DNA of 64,000 nt from Mesorhizobium caraganae (GTDB taxonomy: Bacteria; Pseudomonadota; Alphaproteobacteria; Rhizobiales; Rhizobiaceae), in NCBI RefSeq assembly GCF_016836705.1, contig NZ_JAFCGY010000012.1, positions 99,090 to 163,089 of the forward strand. The letters are read 5' to 3'. The notes beneath the pieces are model-generated. The model ran no database searches and was not told the origin of the DNA. It saw only the letters and a list, made by a program, of their open reading frames with translations. The translations under genes and the position numbers were made by a program. Below are positions 8,467-16,568 of the stretch, piece by piece; position 1 is the stretch's first letter; every line of letters starts with the position of its first letter.

Positions 8467-9879
8467 TCAATTGCTGGCCATGATCGAGGCCTTGGCGGCA
8501 GCGAAATCCAGCACCTTGCCACTATGATCCCTGGCCCATTTCTCGGCGGTTTCCTTCAGCAGGAAGGCGCTGACTTCGCCACCGTCGGCGCGCACGAACC
8601 AGGCCTGATTGCCGAGCAGCTTGATGCCGCTTTCACGGTCCTGCGCATAAAACACCCGGACCGGCTTCCCCTCACCTTCGATGGCCTTGAGCGCCTTGAA
8701 TGCGTTCTGCGGCGACGCATAGTGTCGGACGAGTGGCTCACCCTGGACCCAGATCTCAGCAACGCGCTTGGGATCGCTGATCGCTTCACCGGAGGCAGCA
8801 TCCTTGGCATTCAAAGGCAGCTGGGCATAGTTCTTGAGCGAGGCATCATAGTCGAGCCCAGACGCCTTGAATGCGGCCTTTATGAACCGGTCATCGACAA
8901 AGCTGTCCACGTCGAGCGACTGGTCGGTCTTTTTCAGGAGCCTCAAGGTATCGATCGCAGTGGCGACAGCCTGGCGGTATTCCGGCTTCCAGGTGAGATC
9001 ACGGGTCTGAAGCCCGAGCGGTCCATGGAACAGGTATTCGACCTCAGCTTCGACACCCGTCACCTTGGCGATCAGCTCACTGTATTTCTCCGGCTCCTTG
9101 GCGATCAACTGATCGGCCTCGATTGCGGCGCGAAGATAGGCAACAACGATCTCGGGATATTTTTCGGCATAGTTGGCATCGACCAGAGCACCGTGGAAAG
9201 TGGGCGTCTTTGCCTGCGATCCGTCATAGATCTTGCGTGCGAAGCCGCGCCAGGGGAAGAGTTCGGCAAATGGGACAAAATCGGCATGCGCCTCGATCTG
9301 GTTTGCCTGGAGGGCCGAGCCGGCAACTTCAGGCGCCTGGGTGATGATCTTCACGTCGCTTTCGGCGTCCCAGCCCTGTGCCTTGACGGCCCGCAGCAGC
9401 ATGCCGTGCGAGGTCGATGCGAATGGAACGGAGATGGTCTTGCCCTTGAGCTCCGAGAGCGACTGGATGGGCGAAGCGGTCGGCACGACAATGCCATTGC
9501 CGCTGCCGTTCACGCTGCCGGACAGCACGGTGATGAACAAGCTCCTTCCTCCGGCCTTGATATGGGCGAGACCGTTGAACGAGCCGGGGAAATCCGCCAT
9601 CACGCCGAAATCAAGCTTTCCGGCGATCTGCTCATTGGTGATCGGCGCGCCGCTCGTGAAGTTCTTCCACTGGATATCATAGGTGACGTCCTTATACTTG
9701 CCGTCGTGCGGCAGATATTTGTCGAGCAGCTTCAACTCACGGATCAGCAATCCGCCCGTGGCGGTATTGATGGTGGTGTCCTGCGTGCCGATCGCCACGC
9801 GGATAGTTTCGGCATCCGCGGCAGAAGCGAATCCGGCCGCCATAAGGGCAAGGGCAGCCAAACGTGTGCGAACATTCAT
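8467..9879 (-). CDS. NitT/TauT-family substrate-binding protein with an additional C-terminal domain
   Basis: The 470-residue precursor starts with a signal peptide (MNVRTRLAALALMAAGFASA, cleavage near ADA-ETI). Residues ~25-350 form a NitT/TauT periplasmic binding fold, with FGVMADFPGSFNGLAHIKAG and SVPFASTSHGMLLRAVKAQG. Usual members have 310-350 residues. The extra ~110 residues (from about LVRHYASPQNAFKALKAIEG) include WFVRADGGEVSAFLLKETAE and WARDHSGKVLDFAAAKA, which resemble the core strand-helix of NosL-type periplasmic copper chaperones. That resemblance is my reading by eye. First gene of the importer operon, divergent from the Crp-like gene. Confidence 0.85.
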   Translation of the reverse strand: MNVRTRLAALALMAAGFASAADAETIRVAIGTQDTTINTATGGLLIRELKLLDKYLPHDGKYKDVTYDIQWKNFTSGAPITNEQIAGKLDFGVMADFPGSFNGLAHIKAGGRSLFITVLSGSVNGSGNGIVVPTASPIQSLSELKGKTISVPFASTSHGMLLRAVKAQGWDAESDVKIITQAPEVAGSALQANQIEAHADFVPFAELFPWRGFARKIYDGSQAKTPTFHGALVDANYAEKYPEIVVAYLRAAIEADQLIAKEPEKYSELIAKVTGVEAEVEYLFHGPLGLQTRDLTWKPEYRQAVATAIDTLRLLKKTDQSLDVDSFVDDRFIKAAFKASGLDYDASLKNYAQLPLNAKDAASGEAISDPKRVAEIWVQGEPLVRHYASPQNAFKALKAIEGEGKPVRVFYAQDRESGIKLLGNQAWFVRADGGEVSAFLLKETAEKWARDHSGKVLDFAAAKASIMASN

Positions 9880-10203
9880 GGTCCTACCTCGTGATTTGAT
9901 GCCGGTATTCGGCGGCTGAATTTGCTGACCCAGTGGCGATTGCCAAACCGCAGTCCGGCAAATTTATGTGATGGCCGAGCTGAAGGCAGAAGCAATTACT
10001 TGCACGGTTTCTGGTTGGTTTTGATCCCAGGCGTCGCGTCGATATTTAAATTCGTCTTGCTAAAACAAAAGGTTACGCTGTCGCCATTCGAAATGGGGAC
10101 AAGAATCATCTAAGTCTGGCATGAACGGCGCAATTATATTCCTTTTTTGTCTATAGAATTTATATACTTTTTACGCGTTTTCATGACGCGCAAGGAGCCG
10201 GAT
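9880..10203. promoter_or_regulatory. Divergent promoter region between importer operon and Crp-like regulator
   Basis: This 324-base intergenic region is markedly AT-richer toward the regulator (runs such as CTTTTTTGTCTATAGAATTT). It holds the dyad described at 9992-10003 and a weaker TTGCC...GGCAA repeat near 9949-9970. It must contain both promoters; exact -10/-35 elements were not assigned. Confidence 0.5.
9992..10003. promoter_or_regulatory. GCAATTACTTGC dyad, candidate Crp-like regulator site
   Basis: GCAA and TTGC arms around a 4-base centre, located 113 bases upstream of the binding-protein ATG and 201 bases before the regulator start. A near-identical dyad (GCAATAAATTGC) lies upstream of the flavoprotein operon at 14321. 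Sharing between the two operons that flank the regulator suggests a common binding site; this is inference. Confidence 0.35.
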
Positions 10204-11013
10204 ATGAGCCTCGAAATGCTTTCGACCGATTTCGAAGCTGAGCGTAAGAAACATGAGCCGGTGCTCGAACTGCCCGAGCAGGTCGTTCTTCCCGGCGATC
10301 GGGCGCTCTTTCTCAGCGAAAGCGTGGAAGGGCTCGACGACGGTGCGCATTTTCTCGATACCCTGACATCAGACGAGTGGGCGAAACTGAGGGCGCATGG
10401 CCGACGTCTCGCTTTTGCGACCGGTCAGGCGATCTTCACCCAGGGCGACAGCCACGGTGGCATTTTCATCATCGAAAGCGGCAAGGTGCACGTCTTCTAC
10501 ACGGCCCCGTCAGGACGCGAAATCACCCTCGCCTACTGGACAGCGGGGCATTTCATTGGCGGCCCCGAAATGACCGGCGGTGGAATTCATATCTGGTCCG
10601 GAGAAGCATTGAGTGAATGCCGGATGCTGTTCATACCGGCCAGTGCGTTGAAGAAGCTCGTCGTCGAGCTTCCGAATTTCGCGCTCTGTCTTCTACAGGG
10701 ACTTGCAGCGAAGGGCAGATGCTATTCGGCGATGGCTCAGATGCTCGGCACGCGTTCGGTGATCGAACGTTTGGCGCAGTTCCTGATGAATCTCGGTACC
10801 CTTCATGGCGTGCGCGACGGACGGGCAATCGTCATCAATGCCAAGGTGACGCATGACCAGATTGCGGCCATGGTCGGCTCCACACGCCAATGGGTGACGA
10901 TGATGATGAAGCGCTTCCAGAAGGAAGGGCTGGTAACGGTGACACCACGCCATATCCGCATCGAACGTCCTCACAGCCTGATGGAAATGGTTTCGAAGCG
11001 CGCGGCGGGGTGA
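10204..11013 (+). CDS. Crp/Fnr-family transcriptional regulator
   Basis: From ATG 10204 (AAGGAG seven bases ahead; the in-frame 10147 and 10183 starts lack this) the protein has 269 residues. A ~55-residue N-terminal extension precedes the cyclic-nucleotide-binding-like beta-roll (FATGQAIFTQGDSHGGIFII, then GKVHVFYTAPSGREITLAYW). The dimer helix and a C-terminal HTH_Crp follow: VTHDQIAAMVGSTRQWVTMM. There is no Fnr-type N-terminal cysteine cluster, so it does not sense oxygen through a 4Fe-4S centre. It is divergent from the importer and convergent with the HEAT/flavoprotein operon (20-base gap), and so is the natural regulator of both. The effector is unknown. Confidence 0.85.
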   Translation: MSLEMLSTDFEAERKKHEPVLELPEQVVLPGDRALFLSESVEGLDDGAHFLDTLTSDEWAKLRAHGRRLAFATGQAIFTQGDSHGGIFIIESGKVHVFYTAPSGREITLAYWTAGHFIGGPEMTGGGIHIWSGEALSECRMLFIPASALKKLVVELPNFALCLLQGLAAKGRCYSAMAQMLGTRSVIERLAQFLMNLGTLHGVRDGRAIVINAKVTHDQIAAMVGSTRQWVTMMMKRFQKEGLVTVTPRHIRIERPHSLMEMVSKRAAG

Positions 11014-11032
11014 GACGGCGCTTCGGCTTCCA

Positions 11033-11989
11033 CTAACCGAGCCGCGTTAGCGCCCAGCGAACGGTCTTGCGTACGTCCGGATCGGCGTCGCCGATATGCG
11101 CCATGAGAGAATCCCGCGACGATGGATCAGCGATTTCACCGAGCGCCGCCGCAGACTCCTTGCGCAGCGAAGCCATGTCGCTCGTCAACAGTTCGGAAAT
11201 CTGCCGTACCGTCGATTGCGCCTTGAGCTTGCCAAGCGCATTCAGGCATTTTTGCCGAACCTGCCAGTATTCGTCGGAAAGGCCGGCGGTCAGTCCGTCG
11301 ACGGCCGAGGTCTGGCCGATACGACCGAGCGATTCGGCCGCCGCGGCCCGCACCTGCCAGGTCTCATCGTCGAGGGCAGCCGTCACGGCGGCCGCTGCGG
11401 CGGGCTGGCTCGTGAAGGACAGGGCGTTGACCGCAACGGACCGAACGGTGGCATCGGCATCGCGCGTCGCGGCGACGAGGCACGGCAAGGTCTCTTCCAG
11501 CTTGAGATAGGCAACGACGCCGAGCGCCTGCGCGCGCACATTGGCATCCTCATCCCGCATCGCCGCCAGAGCGGGGCCGAGTGCCCCACGCGAACGCAAC
11601 GCTTTCAGCCCGCGAAAACCCGCAGCCCGGACGAAGGCGCGCCCATGACTGACGAGCGGCAGAATGGATTCAGCTGCCGCCGGATCCTTCAGTTCAGCAA
11701 GGCTATCGGCTGCCGCCTGGGCCACCGTCAAATCCTGATCCGCCACTAGGCGGGCAAGGCCCGCAGCCGCCTCAACGGCGTCGAACTCGGACAATGCGAT
11801 CGCCAGCTGCAAACGCACTGTCGCGTCGGGGTCGGCAACTGCGGTCAGGAGATGCGGCAGCACATCCGCGCTCGCCGTCTCGGCAAGGTCGATCACGGCA
11901 AGCCGTCGCACGGCCGCGTCAGCATCGTTCAGACGCTCGCCGATTTCCTCGATGTCGCCAAAATCTTCGAAGGGATCGAAAGCAGTCAT
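11033..11989 (-). CDS. HEAT-repeat (PBS-lyase-like) protein
   Basis: The 318-residue protein is made almost wholly of ~31-residue alpha-helical HEAT repeats. Recurring D-x-D-x-x-V-R motifs are visible: DPDATVRLQLAIALSE, DEDANVRAQALGVVA, DADATVRSVAVNALSF, ETWQVRAAAAESLGRIG, DADPDVRKTVRWALTRLG. No catalytic residues are expected; such proteins act as scaffolds or as cofactor-lyase/chaperone subunits. Its ATG lies one base after the ferredoxin stop, and it is the last gene of the DUF971-flavoprotein-ferredoxin-HEAT operon. The role is probably to assemble or insert the cofactor of the flavoprotein/ferredoxin pair; that part is inference. Confidence 0.85.
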   Translation of the reverse strand: MTAFDPFEDFGDIEEIGERLNDADAAVRRLAVIDLAETASADVLPHLLTAVADPDATVRLQLAIALSEFDAVEAAAGLARLVADQDLTVAQAAADSLAELKDPAAAESILPLVSHGRAFVRAAGFRGLKALRSRGALGPALAAMRDEDANVRAQALGVVAYLKLEETLPCLVAATRDADATVRSVAVNALSFTSQPAAAAAVTAALDDETWQVRAAAAESLGRIGQTSAVDGLTAGLSDEYWQVRQKCLNALGKLKAQSTVRQISELLTSDMASLRKESAAALGEIADPSSRDSLMAHIGDADPDVRKTVRWALTRLG

Positions 11990-11990
11990 G

Positions 11991-12224
11991 TCAGCGCAAC
12001 AGATAGGGGATGTTGACGGTTACAGCGCCGGTCGGACAATCCTTCTCGCACGGCATGCAGTACCAGCACTCGTCGAATTTCATATGGGCTTTGCCAGTGA
12101 GATCGCTGATGCGCAGGACATCCAGTGGGCAGACATCGACGCAGACCGTGCAACCCTTGTCGGCGATGCATTTCGCCTCGTCCACGACGACGGGAACTGT
12201 TGTGGGTGAAAACGCAAGCGGCAC
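11991..12224 (-). CDS. AprB-like 2x[4Fe-4S] ferredoxin
   Basis: 77 residues from a GTG start with GAGGAA ahead. It has two cluster motifs: C-x5-C-x2-C-x3-CP (CIADKGCTVCVDVCP) and C-x2-C-x2-C-x3-CP (CWYCMPCEKDCP). The expanded first motif and CW.C..C...CP second motif match the beta subunit of adenylylsulfate reductase (AprB), without that protein's C-terminal tail. It lies 11 bases downstream of the flavoprotein gene and must be its electron partner. The cytoplasm is the likely location since there is no signal peptide. Confidence 0.88.
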   Translation of the reverse strand: MPLAFSPTTVPVVVDEAKCIADKGCTVCVDVCPLDVLRISDLTGKAHMKFDECWYCMPCEKDCPTGAVTVNIPYLLR

Positions 12225-12235
12225 GGCTTTCCTCG

Positions 12236-13972
12236 TCAGGCTTGATTGGAAACGCGCAGACGGTCATAGGCCGTCCGCTCCTCGTTTTCGATCGGAACGA
12301 TGTAGGGTTGGATGGGCCGCTTCTCAGAAACCAGGCGGCCGTCGACCTTGCGAAGAAGCGTATGGCAGAACCAGTTGTCGTCATCCTTTTTGGGATAATC
12401 GACGCGGTTGTGATAGAGCCCCCAGCGGCTCTCCGTCCGGAAGAGCGAGGCATGCGCCGCCATGTCGGCGCAGTCGAGAATGGACGACACTTCGAGTGAA
12501 CGCATCAGTTCATGCGCGTTGCGTGCGACAAGGGCGGTTTCGAGATCATCCCTGACCTCGGCGAGTCGCGCCTGGCCGATCCGCATTCTGGCCGTCACCT
12601 TGGGCGGCTGCAGATAGTCGTTGACCAGCCGCCTGGTCTTGTATTCCAGCTGGTTGGGCGGGATGCCGTCTTCACGCCGCGTCGGTGCCAACACGCGTTT
12701 GCGCTCCGCCTTGACGAACTCGCTGTCGAAATCCGGAAGGTCGGTTTCCAGCGCGACTTCGGCAGCGTGCTCGCCGGCGACGGCTCCGTTGGTGAAGGCG
12801 CCGAGCATATAGTTGTGGGGCACGCTCGCCATGTCGCCCGCGGCGTACAGGCCCGGCACCGTGGTCCGGGCGAATTCATCGACGAAAACGCCCGACGCGC
12901 TGTGACCCGAACAGAAGCCGATTTCGGAAATGTGCATTTCGATCATCTTTTCGCGGTAATCGGTGCCCCGCGCCTGATGGAACCTGCCGCGCGACGGGCG
13001 CTCGACCTTGTGCAGGATCTCTTCGATCTCGCCGACCGTGTCGGCATGAAGGTGGTTGAGCTTTAGGAACACCGGCCCCTTGCCCGACTGTAGTTCGTTG
13101 TAGAATTCCTGCATCATCTGTCCCGACCAGTAGTCGCTTTCGATGAAGCGGTTGCCTTCACTGTTGGCAGTATAGGCTCCGAACGGACCGGCCACGTAAG
13201 CGCAAGCCGGGCCGTTATAGTCCTTGATCAGCGGATTGATCTGATAGCATTCGAGATTCGCGAGCGCGGCACCCGCATGATAGGCCATGGCATAACCGTC
13301 ACCGGAATTGGTCGGATTCTCATAGGTTCCGAAGAGATAGCCGGAATGCGGCAATCCGAGCCGGCCCGCCGCGCCCATGCACAGGATCACGGTCTTGGCG
13401 CGCAGCACGAGGAATTCAGCCGTGCGCGTGTTCACAGCAGTGGCGCCCGCGATCCTGCCGTCGCTGGCGGTCAACAGGCGCGTTGCCATGAAGCGGTTGG
13501 AGACCAATATCCTTTCGCGCTTGATCTGCCGGTAGAGCGCCTTCTTGACGGTATCGCCATTCGGCATCGGCAGCACATAGGTTCCGAGATGGTGGACCTT
13601 CTTCAGGTCGAAATCGCCATTGGCGTTCTTCTGGAAACGGATGCCGAAACGGTCAAGTTCCTGGATGATGTCATAGCAGCGCGAGGCATATTTGAAGACC
13701 GGCGCCTGATCGACAATGCCGTCATTGGCGATCGTGATCTCCTTGGTGTATTGCTCGGGTGTCGCATATCCTGGGACGACGGCGTTGTTCAGCCCGTCCA
13801 TGCCCATGCAAATAGCTCCCGAACGCTTCACATTGGCCTTTTCGAGCAGGACGACATTCAGAGCGGGATTTTTCTGCTTCGCCTTGAGCGCCGCCATCGG
13901 TCCGGCTGTGCCGCCGCCGATCACCAGCACATCGCAGGTGACTTCCGACAGCCCTTCGACAAAATTATCCAT
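12236..13972 (-). CDS. AprA-like fumarate reductase/succinate dehydrogenase-superfamily flavoprotein
   Basis: 578 residues. The N-terminus is a Rossmann FAD site (CDVLVIGGGTAGPMAALKAK), followed by LLEKANVKRSGAICMGMDGL. This resembles the AprA EKA.V.RSGAV.MG segment, not the SdhA RS...AQGG segment with its covalent FAD histidine. The capping domain and FAD domain end (GLYAAGDMASVPHNYMLGAF, GEHAAEVALE) are followed by a C-terminal helical domain with WGLYHNRVDYPKKDDDNW. It should be a cytoplasmic two-electron oxidoreductase working with the adjacent ferredoxin. There are no Apr partners such as sat or dsr genes nearby, so adenylylsulfate is unlikely to be the substrate; an organosulfur or carboxylate substrate is possible. 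Confidence 0.88.
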   Translation of the reverse strand: MDNFVEGLSEVTCDVLVIGGGTAGPMAALKAKQKNPALNVVLLEKANVKRSGAICMGMDGLNNAVVPGYATPEQYTKEITIANDGIVDQAPVFKYASRCYDIIQELDRFGIRFQKNANGDFDLKKVHHLGTYVLPMPNGDTVKKALYRQIKRERILVSNRFMATRLLTASDGRIAGATAVNTRTAEFLVLRAKTVILCMGAAGRLGLPHSGYLFGTYENPTNSGDGYAMAYHAGAALANLECYQINPLIKDYNGPACAYVAGPFGAYTANSEGNRFIESDYWSGQMMQEFYNELQSGKGPVFLKLNHLHADTVGEIEEILHKVERPSRGRFHQARGTDYREKMIEMHISEIGFCSGHSASGVFVDEFARTTVPGLYAAGDMASVPHNYMLGAFTNGAVAGEHAAEVALETDLPDFDSEFVKAERKRVLAPTRREDGIPPNQLEYKTRRLVNDYLQPPKVTARMRIGQARLAEVRDDLETALVARNAHELMRSLEVSSILDCADMAAHASLFRTESRWGLYHNRVDYPKKDDDNWFCHTLLRKVDGRLVSEKRPIQPYIVPIENEERTAYDRLRVSNQA

Positions 13973-13981
13973 TCTCGTTCC

Positions 13982-14269
13982 TCACGCCGCAGAATCGGCG
14001 ATTTCGCGCAAATAGCTCCAGGGATAGATGCCCCGCTCGTGCCCGTCCGAGAAAACCAGACGTATGGCATAGGAACCGATCGCCTCTGCGCCCGTCACGG
14101 TGACGGTCTCGAACGAATGTACGTTACCATCGATGTCCGCCCGCACCTGCTGTGCCGCCCGGCTGCGCGCCCGCAGCATGGACGCCGGGATGAGCGAGAC
14201 CGCGCCGTCATTCCATGTAACGGAGAGAAGGGTGCGCGCGGCAGTGACCTTGAGCTCAAGAGGTATCAC
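13982..14269 (-). CDS. DUF971 domain protein
   Basis: 95 residues from a GTG start at 14269. It has the DUF971 (gamma-butyrobetaine-hydroxylase N-terminal-like) pattern: LLSVTWNDGAVSLIPASMLR near the N-terminus and AIRLVFSDGHERGIYPWSYL near the end (D-G-H...G.YPW.YLR). The family is small, sometimes zinc-binding, and often encoded next to Fe-S and cofactor genes. It is the first gene of the flavoprotein operon, nine bases upstream of it. The exact function is unknown. Confidence 0.82.
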   Translation of the reverse strand: MIPLELKVTAARTLLSVTWNDGAVSLIPASMLRARSRAAQQVRADIDGNVHSFETVTVTGAEAIGSYAIRLVFSDGHERGIYPWSYLREIADSAA

Positions 14270-14643
14270 GGCGTTCCCTGATGGTTCGCCCCATCTTAGG
14301 GATCAGCGGAACATGGACACGCAATAAATTGCCTGCGTCCAGCATGCTTATTGAAACCGCGATAAGTCCGGCATGCCGCATTGCGTTTGAGGGAGGCTTC
14401 GAACCGACAGCCTCGCCTTTGCACTTACGTGAAAATCCGTGGACCTGCATCCGCCTTTCTCGGCCATCTGCATCCCAACTGCCTTCTGCCTCTGATCAAT
14501 GAGCCCTGGCCCCGGTTTGTCAGTGGCGAAAGATAACACTTATAAAGGATTACCTGACATCGTCATCTTGTGCACTGTGCCTCATCAGGGTGATTTCACC
14601 AGGAATGCTGCAGGGCACTTAGGGACCGTATTGGCGGGTTATC
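14270..14643. promoter_or_regulatory. Divergent promoter region of the flavoprotein operon and the GGDEF-EAL gene
   Basis: 374 bases without a credible gene. It contains the GCAATAAATTGC dyad (14321-14332) and a CTTAT...ATAAG repeat (14346-14365). The flavoprotein operon promoter should be here; no sigma factor motif was assigned. Confidence 0.45.
14321..14332. promoter_or_regulatory. GCAATAAATTGC dyad, candidate Crp-like regulator site
   Basis: Perfect five-base arms GCAAT/ATTGC with AA centre, 52 bases upstream of the DUF971 GTG start. It matches the importer-side dyad at 9992-10003 in GCAAT-N3-TTGC. Proposed as the site through which the Crp-like protein encoded at 10204 co-regulates both operons. 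Confidence 0.35.
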
Positions 14644-16491
14644 GTGCTCCATCTCCAGAACAATATTCTCGAAATGATCGCCAGGGGCGAAACGCTCGAA
14701 GCGACGACGGACCGTCTTTGCCACCAGATCGAGAAACTGTTGCCGGGCGTCAGATGTTCCGTTCTGCGCGTTGACGGTAACGGGTTGTTGCATCCCCTCC
14801 CAGGTTCCAGCTTCCCGAATGAATATATGGCTCTTCTCGAAGGCCTGATGATCGGCCCGCTTGTGGGCTCCTGCGGCAGTGCGGCCTATCTCGGAAAAGC
14901 CGTGGCTGTGAAGGACATCGCGACCGACCCGCGCTGGGCCAGCTTCAAGGAGCCCGTTCTGGCGCTGGGCCTGAAGGCCTGCTGGTCGAGCCCGATCTGC
15001 GACGCCGCGGGCGTTGTGCTCGGCACCTTTGCCCTGTACTTTACGGAGAAGCGCGGCCCCACCCCGCGCGAGGAAGAGGTCGTCGCCTCGTGTACCTCCC
15101 TATGCGCCATCGCGCTTGAGCGTCACCGGCGGGTCATAGAGCGAGAGCACGGCGCCTATGTCGATGCCCTCACCAACCTGCCGAACCGGGCAAGTTTGGA
15201 CGTCGCCCTGGAGCGGCTGTCCTTTGGCCAACCTAGCGCCTGGGCGGTCCTGATCATCGACCTCGACAACCTGAAGACCATCAACGACACCTTCGGCCAT
15301 GCGGCCGGCGATGCTTTGCTACAGGCGGTGGGGTCACGTCTCGCCGAAAGCGTAGCGCCTGACCGTGTGTTTCGCATGGGCGGCGACGAGTTCGTCGTAA
15401 TCCTTCAGCGAGCTGGCGCGCCCGCCGGCATCGAGAGCACGGCACGTCATATTCTCGACACTCTGGCTGTGCCCGCCGACTGCGACGGGCACATGATCCT
15501 GGCACAGGCCACCATTGGCGGCGCAGTGCTGTCGGCGGGGGACATCGATGCGAAAAGCGTGCGCCAAAACGCCGATTTCGCGCTCTACCACGCCAAGGAA
15601 ACTTCGCGAGGTGGCTTCGTGCTGTACTCGCCGGGAATCGGCAGCGCAATCAAGACCCGGATCGAGGTGATCCGCGATGTTGACGTGGCTTTGCGCGAAG
15701 GCCGGATCGACGCGTTCTACCAGCCGATCCTGCGGCTCGACACCCGCGCGATCGTCGGCATGGAGGCCCTCTGCCGCCTTCGCAAGCCGGATGGCGAGGT
15801 CGTTTCCGCCGCTGCGTTTCACCAGGCGACGTCCGATGTCAGCGTCGCTTCGAATCTGACGGAACGCATGATAGCGATCGTCGCAGCCGACGCGCGCTCG
15901 TGGCTGGATCAAGGTATTCCGTTGCAGCATGTCGGCATCAACATTACCTCAGCTGATTTTCATAGCGGCACGCTTTACGCGCGTCTCGAAGCCGCCTTCG
16001 GCCGCGAGAACGTTCCGTTGAAGCACATCATTTTGGAGGTCACGGAGTCGGTCTATCTCGGCCAGCGCGATCCGGTCGTGGCTCGAGAGATCAAGGCGTT
16101 GCGGGCCCATGGCCTGCGTGTCGCACTCGATGATTTCGGAACCGGCTTCGCTTCGCTCACGCATCTGCTGACGGTGCCGGTCGATATCGTCAAGATCGAC
16201 AAATCCTTCATTGATCGCCTTGTCCAGGGAGATCCGAGCCTGGCGATCGTCGAGGGCTTGGTCGGCATCGCTCGCAAGCTCGACATCCAGGTCATCGCCG
16301 AAGGCATCGAGAACGAAGCCCAGGCCGTTTTACTTGCGGAGATCGGGTGCCAGCTCGGTCAGGGATATCTGTTTTCGCAAGCGGTACCACGTCAGATAGC
16401 GAAAGGCCTTTTGAAGCGGTTCGGGCAACCACCTGCTGAGGAGACCAGGGTAGCGAGCGGCATAGCGAACCCAATCGATCTGATCGCCTGA
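14644..16491 (+). CDS. GAF-GGDEF-EAL cyclic-di-GMP signalling protein
   Basis: 615 residues from GTG 14644; the only upstream in-frame codons run into a TAG at 14620. An N-terminal GAF domain (residues ~15-160, with PLVGSCGSAAYLGKAVAVKD) is followed by a diguanylate cyclase domain with RMGGDEF at ~244-250. A phosphodiesterase domain follows with the EAL triad at 374-376 and DDFGTGFASLTHLLTVPVDI. Both catalytic signatures are intact, so it could make or break cyclic-di-GMP. There is no membrane segment; the GAF domain would sense a cytoplasmic ligand. It is divergent from the flavoprotein operon. Confidence 0.9.
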   Translation: MLHLQNNILEMIARGETLEATTDRLCHQIEKLLPGVRCSVLRVDGNGLLHPLPGSSFPNEYMALLEGLMIGPLVGSCGSAAYLGKAVAVKDIATDPRWASFKEPVLALGLKACWSSPICDAAGVVLGTFALYFTEKRGPTPREEEVVASCTSLCAIALERHRRVIEREHGAYVDALTNLPNRASLDVALERLSFGQPSAWAVLIIDLDNLKTINDTFGHAAGDALLQAVGSRLAESVAPDRVFRMGGDEFVVILQRAGAPAGIESTARHILDTLAVPADCDGHMILAQATIGGAVLSAGDIDAKSVRQNADFALYHAKETSRGGFVLYSPGIGSAIKTRIEVIRDVDVALREGRIDAFYQPILRLDTRAIVGMEALCRLRKPDGEVVSAAAFHQATSDVSVASNLTERMIAIVAADARSWLDQGIPLQHVGINITSADFHSGTLYARLEAAFGRENVPLKHIILEVTESVYLGQRDPVVAREIKALRAHGLRVALDDFGTGFASLTHLLTVPVDIVKIDKSFIDRLVQGDPSLAIVEGLVGIARKLDIQVIAEGIENEAQAVLLAEIGCQLGQGYLFSQAVPRQIAKGLLKRFGQPPAEETRVASGIANPIDLIA

Positions 16492-16568
16492 CGGAAATCC
16501 CTTGGCTTGATCAGCCGATAAAGAACGCTGCGGCACCCCGCGAAAAAGAGTCCGGAAAGGAAACAAAT

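Noticed and set aside
8524..9894. Long plus-strand frame (456 codons) opposite the binding-protein gene
   Set aside because: It is antisense to a gene with signal peptide and family motifs; its product has no domain features. High-GC shadow.
11096..11749. Plus-strand frame of 217 codons over the HEAT gene
   Set aside because: Antisense to a repeat protein whose periodicity is obvious on the minus strand.
12236..13972. Succinate dehydrogenase or fumarate reductase subunit A
   Set aside because: The covalent-FAD histidine motif is missing and neither sdhC/D nor a normal SdhB is present; AprA-like motif fits better.
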